Shown here piece by piece: positions 13,290-25,665 of a stretch of DNA of 64,000 nucleotides. Where the stretch lies: NCBI GenBank assembly GCA_025716855.1, contig JAIXMQ010000010.1, positions 42,501 through 106,500 on the forward strand, in the 5' to 3' direction. Source of the stretch: Pilaira anomala (Eukaryota; Mucoromycota; Mucoromycetes; Mucorales; Mucoraceae). Position 1 is the first letter of the stretch. Each line of letters starts with the position of its first letter. Under the pieces are notes generated by a model, which ran no database searches, was not told the origin of the DNA, and was given only the letters and a program-made list of their open reading frames with translations. Both the position numbers and the translations under genes were made by a program.

Positions 13290-15134
13290 ATGTCGCTACA
13301 GTTGGCGCCGACAGAGTTACTTGACCGTATCTTTCAATACTTACCAAGACCAAATTTGCTTGTTTGTTCAAGTGTCTGTAGGAGCTGGCAGCCACCTGCT
13401 CTCTGTCTCTTTTACAAAAACATCGAACTATCAGAGAAGACGAAAGAAGCATGGTTAGAAATGGCGCACCAGACGACAGTTGCAAGAAACATTGGCATAT
13501 TTGTTAGAAAACTCACCGTTAATCTCGCGTTTTCAACCACTTTATCTCAAGCCGAGTTTTTGAAATTATTATATTTTATACCTTACGTGAAATCAATTGA
13601 TCTTGAATCGAGTGGATATAAATTGCACTATCTCAGTTATTTGAAAAAAAGAAGCACAGACTGTATTTCTTATTTAGAAGATATTTACACGGGTGATCTT
13701 TTCACGGATTACCAGTTAAAGCAATACTTTTTATGTGCATATAGTTTTCGCGACTCATTGAAACACTTAACCTTAAGGAATCCAGACGCAATTTATGAAA
13801 TAGAAGGTCAATCAGGGTCCGGACTCTCCTTTCTAAAGAAATTTATGAGCCTAAACCATGTCTCCATTATCAGTGATTTACAAATACGTAACAATGAACT
13901 GAAAAATTTATTTGTCGCTTTTCGATCCTGTCCAAAACTGGTTAGTTTTTCTTATCAAAATAGCTCTTTATTACTTGACCAAGAAGAACCAGATGAATAC
14001 CTTATACACTCCAAAAATGCTTCTACTACGGACTTAAATGACACAAGAATTAATGCAATTGAATTGATAGTACCTAATTTAACAACATACTACATTAAGA
14101 ATATTGTAACAAATTTCCCTACTAGCCTAAATCAGTTCACTGTCAGTATGACCCAAACAGATTATCGTGATTGGATACAAGAACACAATGAACTATTCGG
14201 AATCTATCTTGGCTTGGTAAAGGCTTATAAAATATTGATATCTAATAACAAACGAAGATATAGTATGAGCCGTCGAGCACAAACACCAAAAGAACTATCG
14301 AGATTTTGGAAGTTATTTCGGTCCGCAAGAAGAAACAGAAAATTGTTTACCACCATGCATTTTTCGTTCCCGGGTTCAGGAACCAAACCAGATTTTATTT
14401 TTGAACGAGATGAACATAACATGACTTTGTCATACAATTCTGAAAATCTAGAAGATTTTTGTACCAACCTGGAAGAATTTTCTCCAGTCTATTCATCAGG
14501 ATATATATCACCATGTAATACAGATCCACTTGTTGACTTGGTTTTAATTGAGCTCCTGTTGCACACATCAAACGAAATAAATCAAATTCGATGCAAGAAG
14601 ATTATAGACACATTCAAAACCCACGCATGCAATCTTAAATCCCTATCTATAGAATTTACAACATCATCTACAACAAATTCAAAAGAAAATATGTCAATTC
14701 AATTAAAGAGCAATTCTTCAACAACATCAAATATACCAATACCCAACTACGCATTATTAAAAAACATAGACTTTGAAACGCTGTCCATTAAATCAATTAC
14801 AAGTTTGTTACCGCAACTAACAACCTTAAAAATAATCAACTGCAAGCCAAAATTTCAAGAAAAGTACATATATGATTTAATTGGCATAGAACATATAAAC
14901 CAGCTTGTTTTAGATTTATCTTGGTTAACTCGAGATCAAACCCAAATATGGATTCAAGTTGAAGAGATATCAAAAAATCGAGTGCATACTCTACTCTATC
15001 CAGTTACTAAACAAAGGCTTCCAATCCATTACTTTTTGAACTCAAATCCATTCAATTCTAATTGTATACCTGTTGTTATTATCAAGTGTCGAACGATTAA
15101 CGAAATAGTATGCACAGATACTAATTTTGAATAA
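13290..15134 (+). CDS. F-box protein with LRR-like C-terminal region
   Basis: Single-exon gene of 614 residues. Residues 5-45 form an F-box (start LAPTELLDRIFQYLPR, then the VCSSVCRSWQ segment), which normally binds Skp1 and makes the protein a substrate adaptor of an SCF ubiquitin ligase. The rest is leucine-rich with irregular LRR-like units (for example LKNIDFETLSIKSI and LTTLKIINCKP), as in the large fungal F-box families of Mucorales. No WD40 repeats. The start is well placed, with the F-box directly after the initiator Met. The substrate cannot be inferred. It resembles the minus-strand protein at 30498-32279 only in this layout. Confidence 0.85.
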   Translation: MSLQLAPTELLDRIFQYLPRPNLLVCSSVCRSWQPPALCLFYKNIELSEKTKEAWLEMAHQTTVARNIGIFVRKLTVNLAFSTTLSQAEFLKLLYFIPYVKSIDLESSGYKLHYLSYLKKRSTDCISYLEDIYTGDLFTDYQLKQYFLCAYSFRDSLKHLTLRNPDAIYEIEGQSGSGLSFLKKFMSLNHVSIISDLQIRNNELKNLFVAFRSCPKLVSFSYQNSSLLLDQEEPDEYLIHSKNASTTDLNDTRINAIELIVPNLTTYYIKNIVTNFPTSLNQFTVSMTQTDYRDWIQEHNELFGIYLGLVKAYKILISNNKRRYSMSRRAQTPKELSRFWKLFRSARRNRKLFTTMHFSFPGSGTKPDFIFERDEHNMTLSYNSENLEDFCTNLEEFSPVYSSGYISPCNTDPLVDLVLIELLLHTSNEINQIRCKKIIDTFKTHACNLKSLSIEFTTSSTTNSKENMSIQLKSNSSTTSNIPIPNYALLKNIDFETLSIKSITSLLPQLTTLKIINCKPKFQEKYIYDLIGIEHINQLVLDLSWLTRDQTQIWIQVEEISKNRVHTLLYPVTKQRLPIHYFLNSNPFNSNCIPVVIIKCRTINEIVCTDTNFE

Positions 15135-16262
15135 AAATCCTCCTTTACTTCTAATAACTTCAAACCTTGTGACTTATCTTACAATGGACTTTTTTTTTAG
15201 TTAATGTACATTTTCTTCTTTCTGCAGCATTATGATGCATACATGTTTTACTGATTGGTTACACGTTTTTTGAGTTAATGCTGGAAAAAAAAAAATTCGA
15301 TTTTAGTGACAATCCCTGTGTCTAAGATTACTACATATGTAACAGAAAAAAAAAAACGCCAACATAAATAGTAAAAAGTAATAAAAAGTACTATTAATAA
15401 TAATTACAATGTGATTAAAAACCAATCGGAAAAGAGAAATATAACTTATTGAAAAGCAATTATTGTAGCATATGTATATCCTTCAGGTTGTAAAATTATG
15501 AAGGTATGTATTTATCTGATTGTATTAAAAAAAAAACCAACTTTTTTATTTAGCAATATTTTGATACTACTATGAACCCATAAAACAGATCATCAATAGC
15601 AATTAAAGTGTATCATACCAATCTAATTTATTAAAGACAAACATTTTCACTTTTTTTTTTTTTTTTTGAGCAACTGTAAACAATCGATCAAACGCATGTG
15701 TATAAAAAAGGACAAAGACGAATCTTACTAAATATTATACATGCGACTATGAGTGATACATTATGTAAGTAAAAAAAAGAAAAAAAAAAGTGCTCCAAAT
15801 GTTTCTCAGAGATGATGTCTCACAAAATTAATTCTCTCCATGTACACATTTCTTAAAAAAGTTATATACCTTTCTCACTCTGAAAATTTACTACTTTTGG
15901 GACACATCCCGAGAAATAATAATATATAAAAAAAAAAAAAAAGGATCATCCATTGCATTTTTAATAAAAACAATTTACAGCTAATAAACTGGCATGAAAC
16001 TGTATTACATGTTAGTTCCTATAAGACGCCAACAAACAGAATCACCTGAAAAACACACACACGTTTAAAAAAAGATTCTATACCGTTTCAACTCTTTTTT
16101 ATACCATACCAAAGAGCTCAAAAATCGAGAGAGAGAGAGAGAGAGTAACCAAATGAAATATTTTAAGTATTACAAGGTGATTATTTATTTTACATTTATT
16201 TACGATATATGATTTTACAACAGAGAAGAGCCAGCTCTTGTGTATATATAAAAAATAAATAA
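15135..16262. other. AT-rich intergenic region
   Basis: Convergent 3' flanks of the F-box and methyltransferase genes. It contains repeated poly(A)/poly(T) runs and a (GA)n run at about 16128-16145. No coding or RNA feature is recognised. Confidence 0.5.
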
Positions 16263-17617
16263 TTAAAAAAAAGGTTTCTGTGCCGTTGTCCTATGCCAAT
16301 TTGTATAAGCTCGGTTTTTGTGCCATTGTTCAGGTAACCGATCAATGATCGTTTCAAACTTTGATTTGCTAACATGACCTTCATTTAAAAACCAAGGTTC
16401 CAAAGATTTCATTAGTTCAAGCCTTTGAAATGCTACTGCTCTTGCAAATTCGGAGCATCTGACAGTCGTTCTTTGTTTCTTTTTAGAAAATAACTTTTGA
16501 AATCCCCAGCCGAGTGGCATTGATTTGAAATCACTTTGAATTCTACGAAATCCTACCGAAGCTGTAAATGAAGAAAGTCTTTTAGATATAAATGGGTCTT
16601 GTTGTCGGCGATAGAAATTATTGACAACTGGATTTACATAATGATTTAGTTTTGGAAATTATAGTTAAACTCACATCATGTGTTTATGTGTGTGTGTGTG
16701 AGGGAGTGAGAATGATGTGCACTTACGTTTATTGATTAATAAATTTTCATATGTCGAAGCTCGATGTGTTTCAATGTCCTACAGATACATATACATTAAC
16801 AAAAAAAAAAAAAAAAAAAAGGTCCAGAACAAATAATATTTTTTTTTTTTTTAACTAAAAAAAAATAAATATTTACAGGCTCAACCAATTCAATCCATCC
16901 TCCCGGTTTTAGGATTCGATAGTACTCTTTCATAAGTGGTAACCAAATAGCTTCAGTGAGTCCCCAATTCATATCACGTTGAAATATATAGTCGACACTA
17001 CAATCATCAAATGGTAAATTCACTTTTCCATTATTAACTGTGATATCACACAACATAAACTGACAATTCTTTGGTTTAATATAACGGGGAAACAACGGCT
17101 TTTTATCTAGTCCTATAAACGTTGCTGCAGGAAATTGGGTTGCTATCTCCATGGTCCACGTTCCAGAACCACAGCCGATATCTACAATGACTGTATCTTT
17201 TTGAGATAACAATGGAACTACAGGTGCAGAAAAATCCATGCCGTCAAATGCTGCTCGTAACGTGTAATGTTGTGATACCATGCGATCTGCTTCTTCATCT
17301 TCATTCGGTGATAAAATATCAAGGCGGCTGCTACTACTGCTTTCTGCTGAATGACGTCTGATGCTTGCTGAGTGGGTCATAATAGATCCAGTTCGACTAA
17401 GGCTGATTCCAGAATCGGCTATAGATGTTAAAACTGTCTTTGCAAAATGTTTGATCGAATGCTGGTTACTTGAGCAAGTTGAACCTAATGTTTCAATGGA
17501 ACTCTTTCTGACAAATGGCTGTTGTTGTTCTACGATGAGTTTATCAGAGTTATTCTGCTTCCTACTCCATGTTTGTAGAAAAGTCTGAACAATTTTATCT
17601 TTGTTAAAGATATGCAT
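16263..17617 (-). CDS. SAM-dependent class I methyltransferase
   Basis: Predicted methyltransferase of 385 residues in three exons: 17617-16877, 16778-16727 and 16627-16263. The first 110 residues are Ser/Gln-rich and probably disordered. A class I Rossmann core follows. Motif I is VDIGCGSGTW, and next comes an acidic loop in FIGLDKKPLF. LPFDDCSVDYIFQRDMNW carries the motif II region, and YYRILKPGGWIELVEP is the post-core strand typical of the UbiE/LaeA-like superfamily. The C-terminal exon (residues about 265-385) is basic and helical. Exon 2 is only 52 nt, but both its joins keep frame and give a sensible helix. Substrate unknown; LaeA-like regulators and small-molecule enzymes share this fold, so only the class is claimed. 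Confidence 0.85.
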
Positions 17618-18335
17618 TTATTATAGTTTTATATATTTATATAAAAAAGGTAAGGGAAAAGAAGAAAAGAAAAAGAAAAAGAAAGAACTGTGAACTAAAT
17701 GCGAGCATTAAATAATAAAAAGGTTTACTTTTTTAAAGGAGAAAATGAGACATACATGACAAAAAAGCTAACAACATGCATTGTTACACGGATAATACGC
17801 ATGCCTGACACAATGATCGAAACTTGTAAATAAAATAATATGCCTTTTTTATGATCTCAGCCTCTTTGTTTCTAGAGTAACTAAACCCTTGAAAACAATT
17901 TATCACAAGTAGCTTCAGTAACAAGAATTATGACGGTTTGTTAAGAAATAAATATAAACAGAAAATCCAAAAGAAAAAAAAAAAAAAAAAAACGAGTTTG
18001 GAAGTAGTAATCATTTGACATAATCTGTGCAAATTTGTAAAAATAAAAATAAAATGGTATAGTTTTCTTTTTACAGGTTCAAACTGTGTACCTCCATCAA
18101 AGCGTAAACTAAATACGGAAATAACTACCCCTTTCTTTTCTTTCCCACTTAACTTTAACTTTACTATTATCATGCCATGATATTGTTATGTATAAAACTT
18201 TTATTTTTATTATTGATGCAATATATATATATATATATATATATATACTCATGTATGTATACAAGTAATATTTTTGTTTAAGGAGAGGGGTGACTATACA
18301 ACTCCTCTCCCTCCAATTTTTGGAAAGAATATGTT
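17618..18335. other. AT-rich intergenic region with (TA)n
   Basis: Presumed promoter and leader of the methyltransferase gene plus the 3' flank of the SR-protein gene. A purine-rich AAAAGAAAAAG tract lies near 17660-17685 and a (TA)n microsatellite at about 18222-18246. No gene seen. Confidence 0.45.
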
Positions 18336-19172
18336 TTACCAGTTATGTTCTTCTTTACGTCGAACACTTGGTGATCGTTTATGACTTGATCTACCTCTAC
18401 TACCATAAGAACTATCTCTTCTTGAATAAGATGGAGAAGGACTACTATAACGTCTTTTAGGTGATCGTGAAGCACTTCTGCTACGTCGTCGATGATAATC
18501 GTAGGAAGGAGACCTCGAATATCTGCGATAGCTTCGACTGCTATAACGGTAACTATTTCATGCCTGTTAGAAAAAAAACTGCGTATCTTTAAAAATTTCA
18601 GGAGTGCCAAATTCTGTAAAAAAAAAAAAAAAAAAAAAAAAAAGAAGCATGTAGAAAAGAAAAACAAAAGAGCATCTCCTCACTCATACATAACAGTCTT
18701 TGATATTATTTTTGCTTACCTTCTGCAATCAATTGATTTATGACCAGATTCACCACAATCATAACATTTAGGTAGTCTTCGTTCTCTTGCTTTTTCAACT
18801 ACGATACGAACACCATCGATATTCTAAAATGATTATTTTTTAGTGCATTCTCTCTCTCTCTCTTATTTTTTAATAATAGTAGTAAGTGTACTTACTATTC
18901 CATCAGTTTCTCTTATAGCAATTTTAGCATCATCTGGATGATCAAAGTATACGAATCCATATCCTATATTTACATATGTACAGCCCAGTATAAGTTTTTT
19001 TTTTTTTTTTTTTCATTTATTCAAATAGCTGTAAAAAGGAATATTTCATACCAAATCGTGCCCCATGTTTCATATTACACTCTGTTATCTTTCCAAACTT
19101 GTCAAATAGGTCCTCTAAATCCCTTTCATCGAAATCATATCTTGGTAAGCGACTAACAAATAGAGCAGACAT
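18336..19172 (-). CDS. SR-type splicing factor with RRM, zinc knuckle and RS tail
   Basis: Small nuclear RNA-binding protein of 169 residues in four exons: 19172-19052, 18963-18896, 18823-18720 and 18552-18336. Residues 1-72 form one RRM (RNP2-like ALFVSRLP, RNP1-like GYGFVYFD). A CCHC zinc knuckle follows (CYDCGESGHKSIDC, residues about 85-98), then an RS-rich tail (RYSRSPSYDYHRRRSRSASR and more). This order matches SRSF7/9G8 and plant RSZ proteins, which act in splice-site choice and mRNA export. The last intron (167 nt) contains a long poly(T) tract and two other AG sites; only the join at 18553 avoids an in-frame stop and gives the RS frame. Alternative use of those sites could truncate the RS tail. 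Confidence 0.85.
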
Positions 19173-19300
19173 CTTGGTACAACTTTAATAAAAAAAAAAA
19201 GTGGAAAAAGAAGTGTAAAAAGAGTGCTCAAAAAAAAATATATATATATATATTATGAAATCATTTTTACAGTCCCAGAATATTTTTTACGCTTTACCTT

Positions 19301-19540
19301 TTGAAGTATATAATTTATCCAGAGTTTCAAGCAATTATATACAAAATTATGCGTGATGTCAAACTATATTTTACTACTTTAAAAAAATCACTGCAACAGT
19401 ATAAACAAGAAGTGAAGGAAAAGGTCCAAGGTCCTCTCATCTTTCTTACAGTAAAATTGAGAGAATTCATGCAAAAAAAAAAAAAAAAGATATATAGAAT
19501 GAAGGATCTACTCAATCCACATATTACCAAATGCTTGTAA
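19301..19540 (+). CDS. Possible small basic protein (weak)
   Basis: Open frame between two divergent genes. The first ATG in frame is at 19349 and gives about 63 residues starting MRDVKLYFTTLKKSLQQYKQ. It contains a Lys-rich helix and a hydrophobic patch (GPLIFLTVKL). A second, different-frame ATG at 19255 opens a 33-residue frame that looks like a mitochondrial presequence, but I found no splice pair joining the two in frame. No family recognised. It could equally be chance in a short AT-rich spacer. Confidence 0.2.
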   Translation: MKYIIYPEFQAIIYKIMRDVKLYFTTLKKSLQQYKQEVKEKVQGPLIFLTVKLREFMQKKKKKIYRMKDLLNPHITKCL

Positions 19541-19730
19541 ATTATTTTTAAACATTATTCGTTTCGGATTAAAACCATCTCAAAAGGGAATACAAAAGAA
19601 GCGGCTTTTGGAAAAAAAAAAGAGATTTCAATTTTTAGGTACAAACGACAAAAAAAAAAAAAAGCAGTGACGCGAAATACGATTCTTTTCTTCCATATTT
19701 TTTTTATTATTTTTTCTTTCATCGTTCACC

Positions 19731-21137
19731 ATGTCGCACTTTTGTTCTGATCATGACTTGATAAGCTTGTCTAACGCCATTATATCATGTATACCCACCA
19801 AAACTTTAAATAAAGACCAAAAACCTATTGTATTAGCTATTCGAAAATTAAAACGGTTTATAACTTCGGACGCACAAAAAATTATCACAGTAAGTTTCCT
19901 ATATTTTTTTTTTGTACTCTCAATAAAATAAACTTCTTGTATGTTTACTTTTATGTACTTAGTGGAACTATAACACGATTAAAGCAAGGAATTCAAACAG
20001 AGGTATATATAAGAAAAAAAAAAAGCTTGGTTCCATAAAAAACTTAAATTACCATATATAGATATGTCAGATCCTGTAAATCAAGCGTTAGTTGATTTTA
20101 TGAAGGATTGTATTTTATTTCAAGAAGCTGTCAATAATACTGGGTAAAATTGATCTATTTTATTTATTTTTATAAATAACATTGTACTTACATCTTCATA
20201 TAGTCCTCTTGATACATTATTTAATGTAAGTTAAATAAACTCGGGAAAAAAAAAAACACTATCTCATCTTTTTTTTTTTTTTTTTTTTTTTTTTTTGTAG
20301 CTTGTGAAAAGAGAAACGGGGAATATGACATGGTTACTTTGCTTGATTGGAGAAAGATTACCTCATTTGATTTCAACACGTCTTCATCAATACTTAATTT
20401 TAGGCTTTGCTTACTACACAAACCCATTCTTAAGTCCATCAACGTAAAAAAAAAAAAGTGATTTATCTTTCCAACTCGATGCTAATTTGTATATCATATG
20501 TAGTGAACCATTAAACGCAGACCAAAAAAACATTATTTATATGGGAGATACAGTATTTACACATTTGATAAACATAGAAAAGAACAAACAAATCGTTTTA
20601 AATTCTTTACTTGATTTAATCGACCAATACTTTATCTGGATAAAAGATAATAAACCTTTAACAACAGGTACGAAACCCCCCCCCCCCCCGTTCAGGCACC
20701 AATTTTCTCTATTCATTTTTATAGATATTCAAAGGTATACACTTGGTTATTTATTATCACTTCCAAAAATCGCACCTACTTTATTCAACGGTAACTAAAT
20801 GATTCACTACTTTACAACATAAAAATACCACTAAACACCTTTATAACAAACAGAATCTTGGTCTCTTTTATTTAAACGATTATTTGAAAATAATGCTGCA
20901 GGCAGCATGTTTCTATACGAGAAAAACAACAATGCTTCCATTGTGAAACATACTTCAGGTCAAATTCAAGATATCACTTCTGTTTTTCCATTTTGGCTTA
21001 CAACCATCGCATTTGATTCAAATGGCTTAGTGATGAAACATGCAATGGATGTAGCAATCATGTTGGATACTTTAGGTCACGACGATCGATTATCTCTCTC
21101 TTATCTTATTCCCGTAAAAAAAAAACCCCCCATTTAC

Positions 21138-21177
<40 letters not shown>

Positions 21178-22989
21178 ATGATTTCTAAAAACAAATTTCT
21201 ATTTTATAGACGGGCGATAAAACCATCCTAGACACATTACGTCCTTCACTTGAGAAACTCGACTTAAATCCAACCTCCATCGATTTGATCGACTGGTCAA
21301 TTTCTTCCATGAAAAAGGGTCGTGGCGTAGACGATCTCAAGATCCCATTATTCCTCTTACAACTCGTCGTTTTAAAAAAGGATGTAGAGACTGAATCCGT
21401 CATAAACATGTTTGTTCAACTCATCATTCGACTCGATCGTCCTAAACAAGACGAGACATGTAATGAAGGCGCTCGATACTTGATCTTGAGCTTAGTAGCC
21501 TCTACCGAAGTAAAATGGCCTGGTCTCTTTCATCTCGTCCTTGAACGTATCTTCTCAAGAACAATTGCCATGCATATAGCAGATAGTGAAGGCTCGATGA
21601 ATGTTGAAAAGATCTTGGGTAATTTAGCCATGTTGTTTGAAAATCAAGATCAATTATCCAAAACTAGCTTTCAAGCATTTAAAGCTTACTTGACCTCTCA
21701 TTGGCGTCAAGTCCTTTTATTGTTCCTGAACCATCCTTCGATGGAATGTAGAGCGATGGGCTACCGCGTCTTGCGTAACTCGAGGTTCTGGGAGAACGCT
21801 GATACGGTAGAAGGATGTGAATCTCAAACGATTTCCAAGGTATTAATTGATGCTTGGTTTCGACATATCAAGGCTCGTTACATTCGATTTGGTCAAGACG
21901 AAGAGATTTCGGTGGTGGAGGAACAACAAAGACTGGTGGCTCATTGCTGTCAAAACATTGAGCTTGCCAAGACGATGCTTTCATTTGCTATGGACTGTAT
22001 CTTGGGTGGTGCTCTTGAGATCTTTCCTACAGTCGATGTGAACGCATTACAACAAGAAAAATTAAGTCTATACGATAAAGTCGTAAGAGAAACAGGGCAT
22101 CCACAACCTCAGCATTTGTTCAAAAAGCCTCCTCAGTTTGTCACTACTCTCGATTTTCAAAAGCAAGAAGAAGAAGAAGAAGGGTTCATTGATGTTCGTG
22201 ACGAGATCTATGTAGATAATATTGAACGAACTGCTGCTTTATTCTATCAATTTAGTGAATTACCTACACTTTCTTCAGATCAGTACTTGGATATCAATCG
22301 GCATATTCTGAATCGATTGTTTTCGATTTGGGTACCTAATGCAGTCTCTTTAGACACATACGATGATGTCTTGCCTCGAAACATACCATATCAATGTGAT
22401 ATTGCGATCGGTAACGCATTTAAAGATCATCCTGTCTTATTCATCATTTTCGAAAAATATACTTCAGATCATAGAACATCTACAAAAGATTATCCAATGA
22501 CAAATGATATCATTCGAAGTATTTTGGTTTATTTTATCGTCTTTTGGAATATGAAGGAAGTTGTAAGTGTACCTACTACTTTGAAATTCGCAACTCAATT
22601 AGAAGAAACCACACGACTTTTATTTTTATTGAAACCTGTAAGTCTTGCAAGTTTTTTTTAAAAAAAAAAAAAAAAAAAACAATGGTGACTCATTTTATTT
22701 AAAGGTACTCCCTGAATTCTTAGTGAATTCTTATCATGTCTTTCCGTTCATGTCTGCAAAGGACTTGGGAGATATCTTATTTCAAGTAATTTGGTATTAC
22801 TTGAGATGGTCTACAACAAATGCAAATATTCCGGGTATAAAAAAAGTTGTGACAACTACAAATAATGATGAATTGATCGAGAAATGTAAAAAGAGATTAT
22901 TGAGTATATGTGAGAATCGATTAAAGGTACTAAGTAATGCTCCTTCATGGCATGATACCTTAAAGACGATTATGTCAAACATCAAATAA
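19731..22989 (+). CDS. Large all-helical protein of unknown function
   Basis: Ten-exon gene encoding about 882 residues. Exons are 19731-19889, 19963-20002, 20062-20143, 20204-20225, 20301-20443, 20504-20667, 20725-20790, 20854-21113, 21210-22637 and 22705-22989. Every join keeps phase. Exons 2-5 are very small (22-143 nt). The product is rich in amphipathic helices without signal peptide, membrane helix or catalytic motif. Examples are LVVLKKDVETESVINMFVQL and the HPSMECRAMGYRVLR segment, and the whole looks like a HEAT/ARM-type scaffold. An Integrator subunit (INTS5-like) is a possibility that fits size and fold, but I cannot show it from motifs. No function is claimed. Confidence 0.8.
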
Positions 22990-23238
22990 ACAAAAAAAAA
23001 AAAAAAAAAAAGACGTGACTGTTCCGCATCGATTTTTTTGTAACAAAAAAAAAAAACTTTTTTCTTTTTGTTATTGTTATGATTTAACCTTCAATAAAAA
23101 AACTTGTGCAAAAAAGTATATTTATCAAGAAGTAAGATTAAAAAAAAAACTGTTTAAAGAATAATGTGTCAAATTTTTTTTTTACAGTTCGCAAAAAAAA
23201 AAATAAAAAAATAACAACTCAGAAACGCGTTCCGCTTT

Positions 23239-23273
<35 letters not shown>

Positions 23274-23324
23274 CACTTTTTTAATTTGGTAATATTTTTT
23301 TTTATTGTTTGTAATAGATTCGAT
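22990..23324. other. Short intergenic spacer rich in poly(A)
   Basis: About 335 bp with several poly(A) tracts, including about 31 A at 23241-23271. It separates two tandem genes; no other feature is seen. Confidence 0.5.
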
Positions 23325-25665
23325 ATGGCAGCCAAAAAAGTAAATAAAATTAATTCAAACGAACCCATTTCCCAAGATCAAGAAGAGGAAATGAGTTCGG
23401 CTTTGATTGCTCAGTTATTAGCTGAAGATAATATGGCTCACGGTGACGGAAATTACTATGCAGAATATAGTAACGACTCAAGAGGTTATGATCCATATCA
23501 CACTCAACAAGATAATGATGATAGTTATGACGAGAACTCTGAAGACGACTTTGATCCTAAAAAGAAAAAATATGTCAGTAAAAAAGATGGTAAAAAAAAC
23601 GTTTTGACACATATATAAAAAAAAAAAAAAAAAAAAACTTTCAAACAAAAAAGGGGGTTACTGAAAAAAAAAATAATGATATAGTGGCAAAGAGAGGAAG
23701 AAAAAGAAAGGTACCACCAACACGTACCAAATCAGAAGAACCAGAAGTATCTGAAGCATCTATAAAACAACAAACAGAAAAGGAACCTAAACAACCAAAA
23801 CAACCCAAAGAACCAAAATCTTCTGCTGCACCGAAACTACCACCACCAACTACTGCTACTGTCAACAATAACAAAAAACCCAAAAAGCCCGTCCAAGAAG
23901 GTTGTAATTCTGGCGTCTATAACGAACTTGAAGAAAAGAACTTTTTAGAAGGCCTTGAATTATTTGGAAGAGATTGGGGAAAACTTCAAAAACACGTAGC
24001 CACACGAGATTCAAATTCAATTCGAAGTCATGCTCAAAAACACTTTATCAAGATGTTTCGTGATCAAATCCCTTTACCTGCTAAAATAAGAGAGTCCGGT
24101 GAAGGCTATACTTTGTCTGGAAAGCCTTTAGATCCTAATTCCGCTGCTGCAAAACCTTATTTGAGTCGCCATCATCATCATGCTGCTGCTGGTGCTGGTG
24201 GTGGTCCTAAACCTGTCAAGAAACCTGAGCCAAAGCAGAAAAAGGAAGAGGATGACCCAATGCAAGGTGTAGAACATCAACAAGAACAACCAAAGACAGA
24301 GGATACTGAAGTCATCATGTCAGAGAAGAAAATCATAGTACAGACAGAGAAAGAAACCACAGTACAGGCAGAGAAAGAAACCACCGTACAGACAGAGAAA
24401 GAAATCACAGTACAGACTGAAGGAGGAAAGACAGAGCAAGATAAGGTGATGGAAATGGACGCTATAACAGAAGCTGTAGAGACCCAAACAAAAGAATTGA
24501 AAATCGGTGATGACGATAAAAAGACAATGGTATCTAATCTAAAGGAAAAAAAGACCACAAAATCCGCCACACCCTCTCCTAGTAACTCATCCACGTACAG
24601 TACTCTTTTTTTTAAAAAAAAAAAAAATGCAAGAAAATTAACCCCTATTTTATACATATAGTACAAGCGACCCATATGACTCTCAAGGTCGAACAAATTA
24701 CTCTACATCTCGCCTCAGAAGACAACGTGATCAAACGTCAGTCAATTATGGACAAATCAGTAAAGACGATGACCCATTGACGATGATTAAATGTGAACCT
24801 TTTACGGGTAAACCAGGATCCAACACAAACGGCTGTCAACCATTTGAACTTGCAGTTGATTCCAACGTATTATTAGCCATGGATTTTCATGCACATTTAA
24901 TGACGACAGAAGTCATTGGATTTTTAGCGGGTGAATGGAATAAAGAAAAGATGCAGATGAGTATACGTGAAGCATTTCCCTGTAGATCGATTGAGACAGG
25001 ACAAAACGATGTGAATGTAGAAATGGATCCAGCGAGTGCGATTGAAGTCAGACAGTTGATTGAAGAGAGAAATTTAAAAGTAGTGGGTTGGTATCATTCA
25101 CATCCTACTTTTATACCCGATCCTAGTCTGGTCGATATTGAAAATCAACGGAATTATCAGTTACTCTGTAGAGACAATCATCATCATGAGGAGATCGGTC
25201 ATGTGACCCTTGAACCGTTTGTGGGTGCCATTGTAGGTCCTTATGATCCCGCTTTACCTGGCTCTTCTAGTGTCATCAATTGGTTTCATGTCAGTAATAC
25301 GAATTCGGATCGTCCTGTGCCAAAAAAATTAATTTATGAATTAAATGAAAATGAAACTCTTGGTCAAGTTGAGACTGACAGACTGGTACGACGAATTATA
25401 TATAAATATATATATATATGTTATGTACTAAATAGTTATTTAACTTTTTTAGTTTGACTTGTTGGCTACTTACAAGGATTCCTCTGAAAAAGTTGTATTT
25501 GCTGAACATTGGCGTCAAGATGCAACAGAAAGTAAATTACAAAAGATGATTAAAAGTTTAGGTTCTCGTATGCCTTGGATACAAAAACAACTTAAATCTG
25601 AAAATTTAAATGATTTCCAAGACCTTTTTTTAAATAAGGTACAATCTTCTTTAAAAGATTGGTAA
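23325..25665 (+). CDS. MYSM1: MYSM1-like SANT and JAMM/MPN domain protein (histone H2A deubiquitinase-like)
   Basis: 703-residue nuclear protein in four exons: 23325-23589, 23685-24594, 24662-25385 and 25453-25665. An acidic N terminus leads to a basic GRKRK motif. A SANT/Myb domain follows at about residues 167-217 (ELEEKNFLEGLELFGRDW, then the SIRSHAQKHF helix, close to SHAQKYF-type Myb repeats). After a low-complexity linker comes an MPN domain at about 459-620. It has the JAMM zinc signature: Glu in TTEVIGFLAGEW, then WYHSHPTFIPDPSLVDI, which supplies both histidines, the serine and the aspartate. MYSM1 (2A-DUB) removes ubiquitin from H2A. The SWIRM domain present in animal MYSM1 is not visible between SANT and MPN. 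All metal-binding residues are intact, so a catalytic isopeptidase is likely; the substrate is inferred. Confidence 0.88.
24338..24420 (+). repeat. 24-bp tandem repeat in the MYSM1-like linker
   Basis: About three and a half copies of a 24-bp unit encoding the octapeptide TVQTEKET with small variations (TVQAEKET, TVQTEKEI). It sits in the disordered linker between the SANT and MPN domains. Confidence 0.8.

Noticed and set aside
23641..23684. AG within the AAAAAAGGGGGTTACTG stretch as the acceptor for MYSM1-like exon 2
   Set aside because: It brings an in-frame TGA at once; the AG at 23683-23684 keeps the frame into the GRKRK motif.
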